From assembly GCA_041739295.1 (NCBI GenBank), contig JBGSOE010000265.1:1-19523 (forward strand): a stretch of 19,523 bases of DNA. The letters are read 5' to 3'. The notes under the pieces were generated by a model, which saw only the letters and a program-made list of their open reading frames with translations, was not told the origin of the DNA and made no database searches. The first letter of the stretch is position 1. Every line of letters begins with the position of its first letter. The translations under genes were made by a program, and so were the position numbers. This DNA is from JAHJQQ01 sp041739295. GTDB lineage: Bacteria > Pseudomonadota > Gammaproteobacteria > Thiohalobacterales > Thiohalobacteraceae. Below are positions 13,331 to 19,523 of the stretch, in pieces.

Positions 13331-15030
13331 GCAGCATTGATCGTCGCGCCTATGCGGAAATGTTCGGGCCGACCGTGGGTGATCGGGTTCGTCTCGGCGA
13401 TACCGAACTGTGGATAGAAGTCGAGGACGATCGCACCCTCTACGGTGAAGAGGTCAAGTTCGGCGGCGGCAAAGTCATCCGTGACGGTATGGGGCAGAGC
13501 CAGCGCTCCGGCCCCGAGGTTGTTGATCTGGTCATTACCAATGCGCTGATTCTCGATCACTGGGGCATCGTTAAAGCCGACGTCGGTATCAAGCAGGGCC
13601 GCATCGCCGGTATCGGCAAGGCCGGTAATCCGGATGTGCAACCGGGTGTGGATATCATTATCGGGCCGGGTACCGAAGTGATCGCGGGTGAAGGTCAGAT
13701 TCTGACGGCCGGCGCGATCGACGCACATATCCATTTCATTTGTCCCCAGCAAATAGAGGATGCCTTGATGTCCGGCATCACCACGATGATTGGCGGTGGC
13801 ACGGGGCCGGCCGCGGGCACCAACGCGACAACCTGTACGCCGGGGCCTTGGTATATCCATCGGATGTATCAGGCCACCGATGCCTTCCCGATGAACTTCG
13901 GCTTCCTGGGCAAGGGCAACGCGAGCCTCCCGCAGGCGCTGGAGGAACAACTGCGCGCCGGTGCGATGGGTCTTAAGCTGCATGAGGATTGGGGTACCAC
14001 GCCAGCGGCGATCGACAATTGTCTCACTGTTGCCGAGCAGCATGATATTCAGGTGGCAATCCATACCGACACGCTCAACGAATCGGGCTTCGTGGAGGAT
14101 ACGCTGGCGGCGTTCAAGGGCCGTGCGATTCACACCTATCACACCGAAGGTGCCGGCGGCGGGCATGCGCCCGACATCATCAAAGCCTGTGGTGAGGCCA
14201 ATGTGCTGCCATCGAGTACCAACCCGACCCGCCCCTACACCATCAACACCGTTGATGAGCATCTCGACATGCTGATGGTGTGCCATCACCTGGACCCGAA
14301 TATCGCCGAAGACGTGGCCTTCGCCGAATCGCGTATCCGCCGCGAAACCATTGCGGCCGAAGATATCCTGCATGATCTCGGCGCCTTCTCGATGATTGCC
14401 TCGGACTCGCAGGCGATGGGGCGGATCGGTGAGGTCATCACGCGCACCTGGCAGACGGCGCACAAGATGAAGGTGCAGCGCGGCGCGTTGCAGCAGGACA
14501 CCGCGCGGCATGACAATTTCCGCGCTCGACGTTATATCGCCAAATACACCATCAATCCGGCGATCACGCATGGCATGGCGCATGAGATCGGTTCGGTCGA
14601 GGTCGGCAAGCTGGCTGACCTGGTGTTATGGAAGTCCGCGTTCTTCGGGGTGAAACCGTCGATGATTCTGAAGGGCGGTATGATCGCCGCCGCGCCGATG
14701 GGTGACCCCAATGCGTCCATTCCCACACCACAGCCGGTGCACTATCGGCCGATGTTCGGTGCTTTCGGTAAGGCGCGCGGCGCAACCTGCGTGAGTTTCG
14801 TGTCGCAGGCCGGCCTGGATGCGGGCATGGCCGATGAGCTCGGTCTGGATCGCCGACTGATCGCTGTGCACGGCTGTCGTTCGGTGCGCAAAAAGGATCT
14901 GATCCACAACAGCTATCAACCGAAGATGGAAGTGGACTCGCAGACCTATGAAGTCCGCGCCGACGGCGAACTGCTGGTGTGCGAACCGGCTACAGTGTTG
15001 CCGCTGGCGCAACGCTATTTCCTGTTCTGA
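13327..15030 (+). CDS. ureC: Urease alpha (catalytic) subunit
   Basis: The 567-residue nickel-bearing subunit. Every active-site residue falls at the same number as in Klebsiella urease: H134 and H136 in HIHF, the carbamylated K217 in GLKLHEDW, H219, H246, H272 in HTYHTEGAGGGHAPD, flap-region H320 in VCHH and D360 in SDSQAMGR. The enzyme should therefore be active. It hydrolyses urea to ammonia and carbamate. The start overlaps the ureB stop by four bases. The protein is full length, and codon and base use match the rest of the operon. Confidence 0.98.
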   Translation: MSSIDRRAYAEMFGPTVGDRVRLGDTELWIEVEDDRTLYGEEVKFGGGKVIRDGMGQSQRSGPEVVDLVITNALILDHWGIVKADVGIKQGRIAGIGKAGNPDVQPGVDIIIGPGTEVIAGEGQILTAGAIDAHIHFICPQQIEDALMSGITTMIGGGTGPAAGTNATTCTPGPWYIHRMYQATDAFPMNFGFLGKGNASLPQALEEQLRAGAMGLKLHEDWGTTPAAIDNCLTVAEQHDIQVAIHTDTLNESGFVEDTLAAFKGRAIHTYHTEGAGGGHAPDIIKACGEANVLPSSTNPTRPYTINTVDEHLDMLMVCHHLDPNIAEDVAFAESRIRRETIAAEDILHDLGAFSMIASDSQAMGRIGEVITRTWQTAHKMKVQRGALQQDTARHDNFRARRYIAKYTINPAITHGMAHEIGSVEVGKLADLVLWKSAFFGVKPSMILKGGMIAAAPMGDPNASIPTPQPVHYRPMFGAFGKARGATCVSFVSQAGLDAGMADELGLDRRLIAVHGCRSVRKKDLIHNSYQPKMEVDSQTYEVRADGELLVCEPATVLPLAQRYFLF

Positions 15031-15044
15031 GATGGATTAACTAT

Positions 15045-15250
15045 GAACCGCCAAGGCGCCAAGGGCGCCAAGAAAACCTTTTTGAACCGCCAAGGACGCC
15101 AAGGACGCCAAGATTTTTATGTTTGTTGACTTGGTGTGTACTGGTATCCGATGTCTCAAGTATTAATTGTCAATAGCCAGTCCAACGAAAACCCCTAAAC
15201 AGATTTTCTTGGCGTACTTGGCGGTTCAAACAAGGTTTTTTGGCGGTATA
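15045..15250. repeat. Inverted GCCAAG-repeat clusters between ureC and ureE
   Basis: Two units starting GAACCGCCAAGG on the left (15045-15113) face a shorter inverted set on the right (15204-15250, ending in TTGGCGGTTC and TTGGCGGTAT). About 90 unrelated bases lie between them. The right arm runs to within a few bases of the ureE ribosome site. It is the same family as the ureA-ureB cluster but is less perfect. Confidence 0.85.
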
Positions 15251-15263
15251 AACAGGTATGTCA

Positions 15264-15722
15264 ATGTTGGAAATAACTGAGATCCTCGATCAACCGCAGC
15301 ATGCTGATGCCGTGCTGACGCTGCCGTTCGGCGATCGTCAGCGCAGTCGGTTGCGTACGCAGCTGGATTCGGGTGAAGAGGTGGGCTTTATGTTGCCGCG
15401 CGGTCGGGTGTTGCGTGACGGCGATTGTCTGCGTGCGAGCGACGGTAGAATCATTGAGGTGCGCGCTGCCGTAGAGACAGTCTCCACGGCGCGCACTGAT
15501 GATATGCAACTGCTGGCACGCGCAGCCTATCATCTTGGAAATCGGCATATGCCGTTACAGGTTGGTGCGGGCTGGCTGCGCTATCGGCACGATCATGTGC
15601 TGGATGAGATGGTTGAAGGATTGGGCTTAACGGTACAGGCTGAACAGGCACCGTTTGAGCCCGAGTCGGGTGCCTACCAGGGTGGTCATCAACATTCATT
15701 GCTGCAGTTGCATGGCCACTGA
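15264..15722 (+). CDS. ureE: Urease accessory protein UreE, nickel metallochaperone
   Basis: A 152-residue UreE that carries nickel to the UreDFG complex. Landmarks are MLPRGRVLRDGD, YHLGNRHMPLQV and HDHVLDEMVEGLG, and FEPESGAYQ near the end. The tail HQHSLLQLHGH has only four histidines, so unlike enteric UreE it lacks a long histidine tail; the His-rich loop of the upstream permease may do that work. Two ATGs are available. I prefer 15264 (MLEITEIL) over 15258, because AGG at 15254-15256 then sits seven bases upstream and homologues begin ML. The end overlaps ureF by 11 bases. Confidence 0.94.
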   Translation: MLEITEILDQPQHADAVLTLPFGDRQRSRLRTQLDSGEEVGFMLPRGRVLRDGDCLRASDGRIIEVRAAVETVSTARTDDMQLLARAAYHLGNRHMPLQVGAGWLRYRHDHVLDEMVEGLGLTVQAEQAPFEPESGAYQGGHQHSLLQLHGH

Positions 15723-16404
15723 CAACAATTCACGGTCCGATCTGGCACTGTTGCGTCTCTTGCAGCTGGCGAGTCCGACGCTGCCGGTCGGGGCCTATGC
15801 CTATTCACAGGGCATGGAATATGCGGTGCAGGCGGGCTGGATCAGCAACGAACAGCAGGCTCATTGCTGGATCGACGGTGTGCTCGAACATTCCCTGACA
15901 CGGTTGGATGCGCCTGTGCTGCTGCGCCTGCATGCCGCCTGGACGGCGGAGGATCTGGGCAGCGTCGACGATTGGAACGGGTTTCTGTTTGCCAGTCGTG
16001 AGTCGGCGGAACTGCAAGCCGAGGATCACACCTTGGCGCGCGCGCTGATTCGTCTGCTGAGCGATCTGGGCCTGCGCGAGGCGGACAGCTTCAGGGAACG
16101 GCAACAGATCTGTTTCGCGACCTTGTTCGCCTTGGCGGGCGCGCGCTGGCAGATCACCCCGCGCGACATTGTGCAGGGCTACCTTTGGGCCTGGGTTGAA
16201 AACCAGGTTGCCGCTGCGATCAAACTGGTGCCTTTAGGTCAGACGGCGGGCCAGCGACTCTTACTCGCTCTGGGTGAGCGAATCCCGGTGTTGGCAGGCA
16301 CGGCGCTGCAATTGAATGATGACGACATAGGTCAGGTTACCCAGGGACTGGCGATGGCCAGCGCCTGGCATGAGGAACAGTATTCCCGGCTGTTTCGCTC
16401 CTGA
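15712..16404 (+). CDS. ureF: Urease accessory protein UreF
   Basis: A 230-residue all-helical UreF, part of the UreDFG nickel-insertion complex, where it gates GTP hydrolysis by UreG. The N-terminal block LLRLLQLASPTLPVGAYAYSQGMEYAV is diagnostic, as is WAWVENQVAAAIKLVPLGQ later. The ATG at 15712 overlaps the ureE stop, giving the usual protein length; the frame opens 19 codons earlier but that part lies within ureE. The next gene, ureG, is 198 bases away, separated by repeat clusters. Confidence 0.95.
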   Translation: MATDNNSRSDLALLRLLQLASPTLPVGAYAYSQGMEYAVQAGWISNEQQAHCWIDGVLEHSLTRLDAPVLLRLHAAWTAEDLGSVDDWNGFLFASRESAELQAEDHTLARALIRLLSDLGLREADSFRERQQICFATLFALAGARWQITPRDIVQGYLWAWVENQVAAAIKLVPLGQTAGQRLLLALGERIPVLAGTALQLNDDDIGQVTQGLAMASAWHEEQYSRLFRS

Positions 16405-16420
16405 ATCGAGCGTGCGTGTT

Positions 16421-16579
16421 GGAACCGCCAAGACGCCAGGAAACAAGCCGCCAGGAAAATCAGTTTAGGGATTTTCGTTGGACAGGATATCGAAGCGTAA
16501 GACTTGAGACGTTGGTTCGCAGTACAGAGCTTGCCAATAACAATAACAGCCTTGGCGTTCTTGGCGCCTTGGCGGTTCA
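16421..16579. repeat. Inverted GCCAAG-repeat cluster between ureF and ureG
   Basis: The left arm 16421-16458 begins GGAACCGCCAAGACGCCAGG and is partly decayed (CCAGG instead of CCAAG). The right arm 16549-16579 is intact and reads CTTGGCGTTCTTGGCGCCTT then GGCGGTTC. About 90 bases of unrelated sequence lie between. It is the third member of the family in this operon. Confidence 0.85.
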
Positions 16580-16602
16580 CATATCATTTATAGGACCCAT
16601 AC

Positions 16603-17211
16603 ATGAGCAACAAACAGACTTTGCGGGTAGGGATCGGCGGGCCGGTTGGGTCGGGTAAGACCGCTCTGGTAGAGGCGCTGTGCAAATCCATGCGCGATGA
16701 ATACAACATTGCCGTGGTGACCAACGATATCTATACCAAGGAAGATGCGGAATTCCTGACTCGACGTGAGGCGCTCACGGCGGACCGCATCATTGGGGTG
16801 GAAACCGGCGGTTGTCCACATACGGCCATCCGCGAGGATGCCTCGATGAATCTGACGGCAGTCGATGAATTGTGCCGGCGCTTCGAGGGACTCGACATGG
16901 TGATCGTCGAGAGCGGTGGGGATAATCTCAGTGCAACCTTCAGTCCCGAGCTTTCGGATTTGACACTCTATGTGATCGATGTCTCCGCCGGCGACAAGAT
17001 CCCGCGCAAAGGTGGGCCGGGCATCACGCGCTCCGATTTGCTGGTGATTAACAAAATCGACCTTGCGCCACTGGTCGGCGCCTCACTGGAGGTGATGGAT
17101 CGGGATGCGCGCAAAATGCGCGGTGATCGGCCGTTTGTGTTCAGTAATTTGAAAACCGGTGTGGGGCTGCAGGAGATTCGTGACTTTATATGTCACCAGG
17201 GAATGTTGTAG
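16603..17211 (+). CDS. ureG: Urease accessory GTPase UreG
   Basis: A 202-residue SIMIBI-class GTPase that drives nickel transfer into urease. The P-loop GPVGSGKT is at residues 13-20. The nickel-binding CPH motif is at 71-73 within ETGGCPHTAIREDAS. VESGGDNLSATFSPEL and VINKIDLAP (guanine specificity NKxD) follow. Length is normal. TAGGA lies seven bases before the ATG. It is the last gene of the urease operon and is followed within ten bases by an intrinsic terminator. Confidence 0.97.
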   Translation: MSNKQTLRVGIGGPVGSGKTALVEALCKSMRDEYNIAVVTNDIYTKEDAEFLTRREALTADRIIGVETGGCPHTAIREDASMNLTAVDELCRRFEGLDMVIVESGGDNLSATFSPELSDLTLYVIDVSAGDKIPRKGGPGITRSDLLVINKIDLAPLVGASLEVMDRDARKMRGDRPFVFSNLKTGVGLQEIRDFICHQGML

Positions 17212-17220
17212 GTCTTACCA

Positions 17221-17247
17221 CGCCATCATCCTGATGGCGTTTTTCTT
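17221..17247 (+). terminator. Intrinsic terminator of the urease operon
   Basis: CGCCATCA (17221-17228) and TGATGGCG (17232-17239) form a perfect 8-bp stem with loop TCC, followed at once by TTTTTCTTT. It starts nine bases after the ureG stop. This is a textbook rho-independent terminator. Confidence 0.93.
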
Positions 17248-17307
17248 TAACAGCCGATTGAGTATCACGGCAGGTCGGTTGTTGCCCTCCCCATAAAAAT
17301 GCACTGC

Positions 17308-17355
17308 GCGCCCCAATGGTGCGCATTGTGCTTTCTTGGGGCACCAGATGAGTGC
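17308..17355. promoter_or_regulatory. Pair of NtrC-type enhancer dyads
   Basis: GCACCAGATGAGTGC (17341-17355) is an exact GCAC-N7-GTGC dyad. GCGCCCCAATGGTGC (17308-17322) has one mismatch. Their centres are 33 bp apart, about three helical turns, so dimers would sit on the same face. Relative to the predicted start near 17470 they are centred near -122 and -155, as in known NtrC enhancers. An AT-rich tract (17413-17432) between them and the promoter could bend. Confidence 0.7.
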
Positions 17356-17442
17356 GTAATAACTGTTGTCAATATGCAACAGCGTGGCGAAAGTCGCGAC
17401 TAACCTCCCGCCATTATTAAGAATTTTAATCAGATCAGGGTG

Positions 17443-17460
17443 TTGGCACGCGGCTTGCTC
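17443..17460 (+). promoter_or_regulatory. Sigma-54 (RpoN) promoter of the porin gene
   Basis: TGGCACGCGGCTTGCT (17444-17459) matches the sigma-54 consensus TGGCACGNNNNTTGCW at every defined base. The -24 GG is at 17445-17446 and the -12 GC at 17457-17458. The expected start is near 17470, giving a leader of about 150 bases. That leader contains a perfect 7-bp hairpin, TGGAAGC/GCTTCCA (17513-17531), and is otherwise unremarkable. Confidence 0.85.
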
Positions 17461-17622
17461 TACCCCTATTCAGCAACACCCTTGTCCCTTAATGCGTTCG
17501 TTGCACACCGTCTGGAAGCGGCAGGCTTCCAAGCAGGACAGGCCGGGACAACACCCGGTGAGACGTTGCCAACGATGTAATGGTTCCCACACAGCAACAT
17601 TTAGAGTTCGGAGAGTTGATTC

Positions 17623-18396
17623 ATGAAAAATTTATTCAAGGTAAGCCCCATCGCATTGGCCGTCTCTCTGACGGGCGCAACGGCTTTTGCCCCCATCGCT
17701 GCACAGGCCGAAATGAGCGGTAACATCGGTGTGCATTCCATGTATCTCCTGCGCGGTATCTATCGGGAAAATGACAACACCGCCGTCCAGGGTGGCTTCG
17801 ATTACAGCCACGAAAGTGGCTTCTATGCTGGATATTGGGGTTCCAACCTGGGTTATTCCTATGACAAGAATGTCGGTACCGATCCCGGCGGTAACGGTTT
17901 CGAGAACGACTTCTACGGTGGTTATGCAGGTTCCGCCGGCGACATCAGCTACAAGCTCGGCTTGATTCAGTACTACTACATGAACGTTGATGACTCCGAT
18001 CTGACCGAAGTGCTCGCCAATGTTGGCTATGCGGGCTTCACTTTGCAGATGCAATATCTGGCTAGCGACGGCTGGTGGGGTAATCAGGGCGATATCTACT
18101 GGACACTTGGTTACAGTCTCCCGCTGCCGAGCGACTTCACCTTGGGCGCATCGCTGGGCTATTACACCTATGACGACGATGACAATGCCGACCTGTGTTA
18201 TCCCGCTCCTGCCGGCTGCGGTATCACCACCTCGGATTCCGGCTATCGTCATCTGAACCTGACCCTGTCTCATCCGATCGCCAATACCGGTGCGGATATG
18301 TACCTTCAGTACACGAATGCCGGTGAGGACCGCACTGGTTTCGACGGTTACGATGACAAAGTCATCTTAGGTCTGACCTACGGTTTCGATCTGTAA
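17623..18396 (+). CDS. TorF-family putative outer-membrane porin
   Basis: A 257-residue exported protein. The signal peptide is residues 1-29 (basic MKNLFK, hydrophobic core, AQA before EMSG). The mature part is built of alternating, aromatic-rich strands (GFYAGYWGSNLGYSYD, YKLGLIQYYYMNV, LTLGYSLPLP-like segments) and ends in F-D-L, close to the terminal-aromatic signal of beta-barrels. The start SMYLLRGIYRENDNTAVQGGFDY resembles the proteobacterial group known as TorF-type porins. GGAGAG lies seven bases before the ATG. A sigma-54 promoter and two NtrC dyads precede it, so it should be made under nitrogen shortage. With urtA downstream, passage of urea or another small nitrogen source through the outer membrane is the likely role, by inference. 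Confidence 0.82.
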   Translation: MKNLFKVSPIALAVSLTGATAFAPIAAQAEMSGNIGVHSMYLLRGIYRENDNTAVQGGFDYSHESGFYAGYWGSNLGYSYDKNVGTDPGGNGFENDFYGGYAGSAGDISYKLGLIQYYYMNVDDSDLTEVLANVGYAGFTLQMQYLASDGWWGNQGDIYWTLGYSLPLPSDFTLGASLGYYTYDDDDNADLCYPAPAGCGITTSDSGYRHLNLTLSHPIANTGADMYLQYTNAGEDRTGFDGYDDKVILGLTYGFDL

Positions 18397-18432
18397 TCCA
18401 AGTCGTTGGGCAATGCCCATTCAGTAAGTTCG

Positions 18433-18464
18433 CAGGGGGCGGTTTCGCCGCCCCCTGATTTTAA
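18433..18464 (+). terminator. Intrinsic terminator after the porin gene
   Basis: CAGGGGGCGG (18433-18442) pairs perfectly with CCGCCCCCTG (18448-18457) around a TTTCG loop, followed by ATTTTAA. The U-tract is short but the stem is very strong. It lies 36 bases after the porin stop and implies that urtA has its own promoter in 18465-18660, where I find none with confidence. Confidence 0.75.
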
Positions 18465-18673
18465 GGAGGCCTGATCTATTCCGTTTGCAGCATGCTTTTT
18501 GCCAGCGGGCGAGTGTCATGCCACTGCAGTATGGATGCATGTAGTTAGCCTCTCTATATATCGTTCCAGTTTGTCAATGACAGGCACAGGGCGAACAGTG
18601 GAAGTCATTCCCGAGCTTCCTTAAAAAAACAAATAACGATGTTCCCGACGTTTTTCTCAGAGGAGATGGACCC

Positions 18674-19523
18674 ATGAAGACGAAACGTAATCCCCGTAAA
18701 CTCTCTTTACTGCTGGCGGCGAGCCTGTTGGTCGGTTCGGCGCTGGTACAGGCCGCGGATACCATCAAGGTCGGCGTGCTGCATTCTCTATCCGGCACCA
18801 TGGCCATCAGCGAGACCACGCTGAAGGACACCGTGCTGATGATGGTCGACGAGCAGAACAAGAAGGGTGGACTGCTCGGCAAGAAACTGGAAGCCGTTGT
18901 CGTAGACCCGGCCTCCAATTGGCCGCTGTTCGCCGAGAAGGCGCGCGAGCTGCTCGCAAAAGATAAGGTCGATGTCGTATTCGGCTGCTGGACCTCGGTA
19001 TCGCGCAAATCCGTGCTGCCAGTGTTCGAGGAACTGAATGGCCTGCTGTTCTATCCGGTGCAGTACGAAGGTGAGGAATCCTCCAAGAATGTGTTCTACA
19101 CGGGCGCCGCGCCGAATCAGCAGGCGATCCCGGCGGTCGACTACCTGATGAACGATCTCGGCGTGAAGCGCTGGGTGTTGGCCGGTACCGACTATGTGTA
19201 TCCGCGCACGACCAACAAGATTCTCGAGGCCTATCTGAAGGCCAAGGGCGTTGCGCCGGAGGACATCATGATCAATTACACGCCGTTCGGTCATTCCGAT
19301 TGGCAGAGCATCGTGTCCGACATCAAGAAGTTCGGTTCTGCGGGCAAGAAAGCCGCCGTGGTCTCGACCATCAATGGCGATGCCAACGTGCCTTTCTACA
19401 AAGAACTGGGTAATCAGGGCATCACAGCCGAGACTATCCCGGTGGTGGCGTTCTCGGTGGGTGAGGAAGAGCTCTCCGGTATCGATACCAAGCCGCTGGT
19501 CGGCCATCTCGCCGCCTGGAATT
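18674..19523 (+). CDS. urtA: Urea ABC transporter substrate-binding protein UrtA (partial, cut by window end)
   Basis: The first 283 codons of a periplasmic binding protein of the branched-chain amino acid/amide class. The signal peptide is residues 1-27 (KTKRNPRK, hydrophobic core, VQA before ADTIKV). The mature start IKVGVLHSLSGTMAISETTLKD and VVDPASNWPLFAEKARELL, then VFGCWTSVSRKSVLPVFEELNGLLFYPVQYEGEE, are strongly UrtA-like. It binds urea for the UrtBCDE importer, whose genes should follow to the right. AGGAG lies eight bases before the ATG. No stop codon occurs before the window ends; full-length UrtA is usually a little over 400 residues. Close linkage to the urease operon is usual. 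Confidence 0.93.
   Translation, partial: MKTKRNPRKLSLLLAASLLVGSALVQAADTIKVGVLHSLSGTMAISETTLKDTVLMMVDEQNKKGGLLGKKLEAVVVDPASNWPLFAEKARELLAKDKVDVVFGCWTSVSRKSVLPVFEELNGLLFYPVQYEGEESSKNVFYTGAAPNQQAIPAVDYLMNDLGVKRWVLAGTDYVYPRTTNKILEAYLKAKGVAPEDIMINYTPFGHSDWQSIVSDIKKFGSAGKKAAVVSTINGDANVPFYKELGNQGITAETIPVVAFSVGEEELSGIDTKPLVGHLAAWN

Noticed and set aside
13261..14583. 440-codon open frame antisense to ureC
   Set aside because: It is a shadow of the highly biased ureC codons; no family resemblance or ribosome site.
17366..17626. 86-codon open frame over the porin promoter region
   Set aside because: It covers the NtrC and sigma-54 sites and has no recognisable protein features.
18488..18503. Sigma-54-like element upstream of urtA (CAGCATGCTTTTTGCC)
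   Set aside because: Spacing is right, but the nearly invariant GG at -24 is AG and no NtrC dyad is near. Too weak to list as a promoter.

Overview
The window looks like a gammaproteobacterial chromosome segment (moderately GC-rich, RpoN/NtrC-type promoters, outer-membrane porin, REP-like palindromes). It is devoted almost entirely to scavenging nitrogen from guanidine and urea. Species assignment is not possible from the sequence alone.

Left part (1-7206): two divergent transcription units share a 627-bp control region. Leftward run the two 'urea amidolyase-associated' proteins (UAAP1, UAAP2), whose family has been shown to be the two subunits of carboxyguanidine deiminase. Rightward run a periplasmic binding protein, a permease and an ATPase of the type usually annotated as a 'urea carboxylase region' urea transporter, then a creatininase-family amidohydrolase and, after a perfect 25-nt inverted repeat, a type III glutamine synthetase. 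The rightward leader carries a clear guanidine-I (ykkC) riboswitch. It sits a few bases downstream of a predicted sigma-54 promoter start, and a second sigma-54-like promoter faces UAAP1. A perfect NtrC-type dyad lies between them. I read the unit as guanidine import and assimilation under double control by nitrogen status and by guanidine. The guanidine/urea carboxylase and allophanate hydrolase are not in the window and probably lie to its left.

Middle (7207-10864): a tRNA-Arg(CCG) on the minus strand, a metallo-beta-lactamase-fold hydrolase of lactonase type overlapping an unrecognised protein, and an EamA/DMT transporter. These are followed by a 587-bp gene-free stretch crowded with MITE-like and other palindromic repeats.

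Right part (10865-19523): a UreH/HupE-like nickel permease overlapping ureD, then ureA, ureB, ureC, ureE, ureF and ureG with a strong terminator after ureG. The ureA-ureB, ureC-ureE and ureF-ureG gaps each hold inverted clusters of a GCCAAG-type repeat, while all other neighbours from the permease to ureG, except ureD-ureA, overlap. After the terminator come two NtrC dyads and a near-perfect sigma-54 promoter in front of a TorF-type porin, a terminator, and urtA, the urea ABC transporter binding protein, cut by the window end.

Together the genes bring guanidine and urea across both membranes, release ammonia by carboxylation/deimination or by urease, and re-fix ammonia through a glutamine synthetase-family enzyme.
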